Positions 61,100 to 64,000 of a stretch of DNA of 64,000 nt are shown in pieces. Positions within the stretch are counted from its first letter, which is position 1; each line of letters begins with the position of its first letter. Location: positions 744,001 to 808,000 of the forward strand of contig NZ_CP042345.1 of assembly GCF_007954425.1 (NCBI RefSeq). The letters are read 5' to 3'. This DNA is from Novosphingobium ginsenosidimutans (GTDB lineage Bacteria; Pseudomonadota; Alphaproteobacteria; Sphingomonadales; Sphingomonadaceae). A program made the translations under genes and the position numbers. Below the pieces are notes generated by a model. That model was not told the DNA's origin and ran no database searches. It saw only the letters and a list, made by a program, of their open reading frames with translations.

Positions 61100-61900
61100 A
61101 TGGCTACTGCTGCCGCAACATATGACGAGCCCGCGAAGGGCGAACGCTTCTTCAGTACCCTGGCGATCATCATGGCGCTGACCGTGGTGCTGGGCTTTTC
61201 GGTTCAGTTCCTGGCCGGACGATCGACCTTTGCCTCGCCGCTCAGAGTCCACGCCCACGCTGTCCTGTTCATGGGCTGGGTGGCAATCTTCGTCACGCAA
61301 AGCTGGCTCGCCACACGCGGGCCAATCGCCCTGCACCGCACACTTGGCTGGCTGGCGCTGTTCTGGATCGCGGCGATGATGGCGGCGGCGATGGTGGTGA
61401 TCGTGGCCATGACCCGCAACGCCACTGTGCCGTTCTTCTTTCAGCCGCAGCACTTCCTCTTCGCCGATCCGCTGACGCTGATCTGCTTTATCGCGCTGAC
61501 GGCCTTCGCAGTAAGCAAGCGCCGCGAGACGGACTGGCACGCGCGCCTGCACATCTGCGCCATGACCCTGCTGACCGGACCGGCCTTTGGCCGCCTGCTG
61601 CCGATGCCGCTGCTGATTCCCTATGCCTTCGAAGCGGCAGGCCTGGCGACTACCGTGTTCCTGATTGCCGGCATGATCCGCGATTGGCGGGTCAGCAAGG
61701 CAATCCACCCGGCCTGGTGGTTCGGCTTTGCCGGCCTCGCCGTCAATCTGGTCGGCGCCCAGCTGCTGGCCCACTCGGCGATCGGCAACGCAGTCTATGA
61801 AGCGGTTGTCGCGGGCTATCCGGGCGAACATGTCGCCGGGCTGGAATTCCCGCCGCCGCCGGATAGCACCTTGCGCACGGGGCGCGGACCCGCCACTTAG
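61100..61900 (+). CDS. Seven-helix-type membrane protein with conserved His, unknown
   Basis: A 266-residue protein with about seven hydrophobic segments: FFSTLAIIMALTVVLGFSVQ, VLFMGWVAIFVTQSWLA, WLALFWIAAMMAAAMVVIVA, and others later (LTLICFIALTAFAV, FEAAGLATTVFLIAG, WFGFAGLAVNLVGAQLLA). His residues lie at helix ends: RVHAHAVLFM, LHRTLGWLALF, HARLHICAMTLLTG. That recalls haem-binding membrane proteins, but no family is recognised. ATG 61100 has GGGGAG upstream. nadA follows after 6 bp. Confidence 0.6.
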   Translation: MATAAATYDEPAKGERFFSTLAIIMALTVVLGFSVQFLAGRSTFASPLRVHAHAVLFMGWVAIFVTQSWLATRGPIALHRTLGWLALFWIAAMMAAAMVVIVAMTRNATVPFFFQPQHFLFADPLTLICFIALTAFAVSKRRETDWHARLHICAMTLLTGPAFGRLLPMPLLIPYAFEAAGLATTVFLIAGMIRDWRVSKAIHPAWWFGFAGLAVNLVGAQLLAHSAIGNAVYEAVVAGYPGEHVAGLEFPPPPDSTLRTGRGPAT

Positions 61901-61906
61901 GCGGGT

Positions 61907-62893
61907 ATGACAGCACAGCCCACGAACCTCGCCGGAATCGACGTCCGCGCCGAAATCGAACGCCTGCGCAAGGAGCGCAACGCGGTGATCCTGGCGCATT
62001 ATTACCAGAAGCCTGAAATCCAGGACCTGGCGGACTTCGTGGGGGACAGCCTGGAGCTGTCGAAAAAGGCTGCGGCAACCGATGCCGATGTGATCGCCTT
62101 CTGCGGGGTCAAGTTCATGGCCGATACGGCCAAGATCCTGAGCCCGCAGAAGATCGTGATCCTGCCCGATCTCGACGCCGGATGCTCTCTTGAGGATTCG
62201 TGCCCGCCCGAGAAGTTCAAGGCTTTCCGCGAGGCGCACCCCGATCACATTGCGCTGACCTATATCAACTGCTCGACCGAGGTGAAGGCGCTGTCCGACG
62301 TGATCGTCACCAGTTCCAGCGCCGAAACGATCCTTGCCCAGATTCCGCCCGAGCAGAAGATCATCTTCGGGCCGGACCGGCACCTTGGCGGCTATCTCAA
62401 TCGCAAGTTCGGGCGCGATATGCTGCTCTGGCCGGGGGTCTGCATCGTCCATGAGGCATTCAGCGAAACCGAGCTGCTCAAGCTCAAGGCCCAGCACCCC
62501 GGTGCGCCGATTGCCGCCCACCCCGAATGCCCACCGACCATCGTTGACCACGCTGACTATGTCGGTTCGACCAGCGGCATCCTGCAGTTCGCCAAGACCT
62601 TCCCCGGCGATACCCTGATCGTCGCGACCGAGCCGCACATCATCCACCAGATGCAGCTGGCGATCCCCGAAAAGACCTTCATCGGCGCCCCTGGGGCCGA
62701 CGGGAACTGCAACTGCAACATCTGCCCCTACATGGCGCTCAATACGCTCGAGAAGCTCTACGTCGCCCTGCGCGACCTCCAGCCGCAGATCGAGATCGAA
62801 GAGTCCTTGCGCCTCGCCGCCAAGAAGAGCCTCGACGCCATGCTGGCGATGGCCAGCGGCACTGTGGGCAAGGGCGATCTGGGGCCCGCCTGA
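61907..62893 (+). CDS. nadA: Quinolinate synthase
   Basis: Condenses iminoaspartate with dihydroxyacetone phosphate in NAD biosynthesis, using a 4Fe-4S cluster. NAVILAHYYQKPEIQD starts the conserved core; candidate cluster and active-site Cys lie in FCGVKFMADTAK, LDAGCSLEDSCP, HPECPPTIVDHADYVGSTS and GNCNCNICPYM. At 328 residues it is normal. nadB and nadC are not in the window. The 6-bp gap to the upstream membrane protein gene suggests co-transcription. Confidence 0.95.
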   Translation: MTAQPTNLAGIDVRAEIERLRKERNAVILAHYYQKPEIQDLADFVGDSLELSKKAAATDADVIAFCGVKFMADTAKILSPQKIVILPDLDAGCSLEDSCPPEKFKAFREAHPDHIALTYINCSTEVKALSDVIVTSSSAETILAQIPPEQKIIFGPDRHLGGYLNRKFGRDMLLWPGVCIVHEAFSETELLKLKAQHPGAPIAAHPECPPTIVDHADYVGSTSGILQFAKTFPGDTLIVATEPHIIHQMQLAIPEKTFIGAPGADGNCNCNICPYMALNTLEKLYVALRDLQPQIEIEESLRLAAKKSLDAMLAMASGTVGKGDLGPA

Positions 62894-62896
62894 CCC

Positions 62897-63769
62897 CTAA
62901 TCCGTTATCCCGAGCAGCCGCTTCGCCAGCACTAGGTGCGGGCGGTCGATCATTTTGCCGTCGATCTGCAGCGTCCCGGCATTGGGCTGGGCGGCAAAGG
63001 CGGCGATCACCGCGCGGGCGTGGACCAGCTCTTCCTCGCTCGGCGTGAAGGCGGCGTTGATCACCGGGACCTGCGCCGGGTGGATCGCCAGCATCCCGCC
63101 AAAGCCATCGGCGCGGGCTTCCTCGGCCAGGCGCTTGAGGCCTTCGAGGTCGGCAAAATCGGCGTGGAGCGTATCGAGCGGCAGCACGCCCTTGGCGTGG
63201 GCCGTCAGCAGCGTCTGGACACGGACATAGCGGAAGGCATCGGTCCAGCGGCCAGCAGCATCATACTTGCGCGCAGCACCGATCGCGGCGGAGAGGTCTT
63301 CTCCGCCCCAGACCAGCCCGTGGAGGCGCGGCAGCGATGCCGTGGCATAGCTGGGAATTGTGATCGCGGCTTCAGCTGTCTCGCTGACCAAGGCCAGGAT
63401 TCGGGTCGAGCCAGAAGCGATGCCGCAGCGCCCCTCAAGCTCGTAGAGTTCTGCCGCAAGGGTCTGGATCGATTCCGGCCCGGCCGACTTGGGCAGCATG
63501 ATGCCGTCCGGCGCCCCGGGCATGACCGCGGCCAGATCATCGCGCCACATCTGGCTGTCGAGCGCGTTGATCCGCACCCAGCGCCCGAATGGGGCCACGT
63601 GCCGCTGGCGGGCAAACCAGGCGCAGGCCAGCTGCCGGGCCTGGTTCTTGTTGGCGATGGCGACCGAGTCCTCAAGATCGACGATAATCACGTCGGCCCC
63701 GGTATCGGCCGCCTTGCCCAGCTTCTTCTCGCTGTCACCCGGAACGAACAGCCACGACCTTTGCTGCAT
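62897..63769 (-). CDS. CitE/HpcH-type CoA ester lyase
   Basis: An aldolase-fold lyase of 290 residues. The family start RSWLFVPGDSEKKLGKAADTGADVIIVDLEDSV holds the acidic metal ligands, followed by WVRINALDSQMWRDDLAA, a mid Arg/Glu region, and LVWGGEDLSAAIGA. It is likely a (S)-malyl/citramalyl- or 3-hydroxyacyl-CoA lyase of the CitE group; the substrate is unproven. The open frame extends to 63943, but ATG 63769 with AAAGGGA upstream gives the family start. It is the last full gene in the window. Confidence 0.88.
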   Translation of the reverse strand: MQQRSWLFVPGDSEKKLGKAADTGADVIIVDLEDSVAIANKNQARQLACAWFARQRHVAPFGRWVRINALDSQMWRDDLAAVMPGAPDGIMLPKSAGPESIQTLAAELYELEGRCGIASGSTRILALVSETAEAAITIPSYATASLPRLHGLVWGGEDLSAAIGAARKYDAAGRWTDAFRYVRVQTLLTAHAKGVLPLDTLHADFADLEGLKRLAEEARADGFGGMLAIHPAQVPVINAAFTPSEEELVHARAVIAAFAAQPNAGTLQIDGKMIDRPHLVLAKRLLGITD

Positions 63770-63788
63770 GGTTGCGTCCCTTTCCGGC

Positions 63789-64000
63789 TCAGGCCGCCGC
63801 AGCTTCTGCCAGCGTCGGATAGTCCGTGTAGCCGGCCGGTCCGGGCAGGTACCACGACTTGGGCACATCGACATTGGGCGCCCATTCGGCCCCGACCCGG
63901 ATGCGTTCGGCCAGATCCGGGTTGGAGATATAGGGCCGGCCAAAGCTGATCGCGTCGCAGACCCCGCTCGCCACTTCGGCGGCGGCGCTGGCGGCGGTGT
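63789..64000 (-). CDS. Old Yellow Enzyme family oxidoreductase (C-terminal fragment)
   Basis: The gene runs off the right edge; only about 70 C-terminal residues are present. ISFGRPYISNPDLAERIRVG and YLPGPAGYTDYPTLAEAAAA are typical of the C-terminus of NemA-type flavin ene-reductases. The gene would be upstream of the CitE-like gene on the - strand. The catalytic core lies outside the window, so substrate range cannot be judged. Confidence 0.8.
   Translation of the reverse strand, partial: TAASAAAEVASGVCDAISFGRPYISNPDLAERIRVGAEWAPNVDVPKSWYLPGPAGYTDYPTLAEAAAA

Noticed and set aside
1..64000. CRISPR array, prophage, insertion sequence, toxin-antitoxin or defence locus
   Set aside because: No regular direct repeats with spacers, transposase, integrase or recognisable defence gene were seen; the repeats present are isolated inverted repeats.

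Overview
This is a GC-rich chromosomal window from an alphaproteobacterium, most likely a sphingomonad (Sphingomonadales; Novosphingobium, Sphingobium or a relative). The pointers are the rpsT-dnaA-mutM-ubiE-ubiB neighbourhood, a DUF2339/DUF3999 pair, a TonB-dependent receptor whose plug begins with the 'NVPISI' signature, a DUF1465 protein, YdcH-like microproteins, and many SDR, Rieske and acyl-CoA genes. The species call is inference; no rRNA or tRNA gene was seen. Almost all of the window is coding, on both strands, with short gaps and many 4-nt overlaps.

Layout. 0-2.9 kb: HxlR regulator, YifB/ComM ATPase, ClpP-fold exported protein. 3.0-6.2 kb: the rpmH-rnpA-yidD-yidC-yihA operon (ribosome, tRNA processing, membrane insertion, ribosome-assembly GTPase). 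6.2-12 kb: DUF3999/DUF2339 membrane pair, VOC protein, tRNA hydroxylase TrhO. 12-20 kb: GST, S1/P1 nuclease, cupin, DapE and DapB (lysine/peptidoglycan), a cation symporter, Nth, a frameshifted M48 protease, a sirtuin, a GFA protein. 20-26 kb: MoeB-like E1, an acyl-CoA synthetase/SDR operon behind a palindromic operator, a ChaN/EreA-like exported protein, and a TetR regulator with a double operator facing two small membrane proteins. 26-33.5 kb: dnaA, rpsT, mutM, ubiE, ubiB, LMW-PTP, YbaK. 33.6-42.9 kb: TonB receptor, TPR-sulfotransferase, amino-acid permease, PYROXD2-like oxidoreductase, Rieske oxygenase and a BetI-like regulator. 43-51 kb: M20 peptidase, PLD enzyme, glycosyltransferase, L,D-transpeptidase, two acyl-CoA-type SDRs, alcohol dehydrogenase, HCCA isomerase-like protein. 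51-64 kb: tilS, cpoB-like, RodZ-like, ptsP, two YdcH-like microproteins, DUF1465, glpK, MBL hydrolase, DUF4230, nadA, CitE-like lyase and the end of an Old Yellow Enzyme.

Regulation and repeats. Five operator-like palindromes are visible. Two of them, 28 kb apart, share the TAATCG/ATTAA pattern and sit before acyl-CoA-type genes, suggesting one regulon. Seven long intergenic inverted repeats of at least three families were found. Two families occur twice in the window, and one repeat arm seems to supply a gene's ribosome binding site.

No phage, insertion sequence, CRISPR array, toxin-antitoxin or recognisable defence locus was found. The most interesting material is regulatory (the operators), structural (the palindromic repeats) and a few divergent or broken enzymes, not a whole new system.
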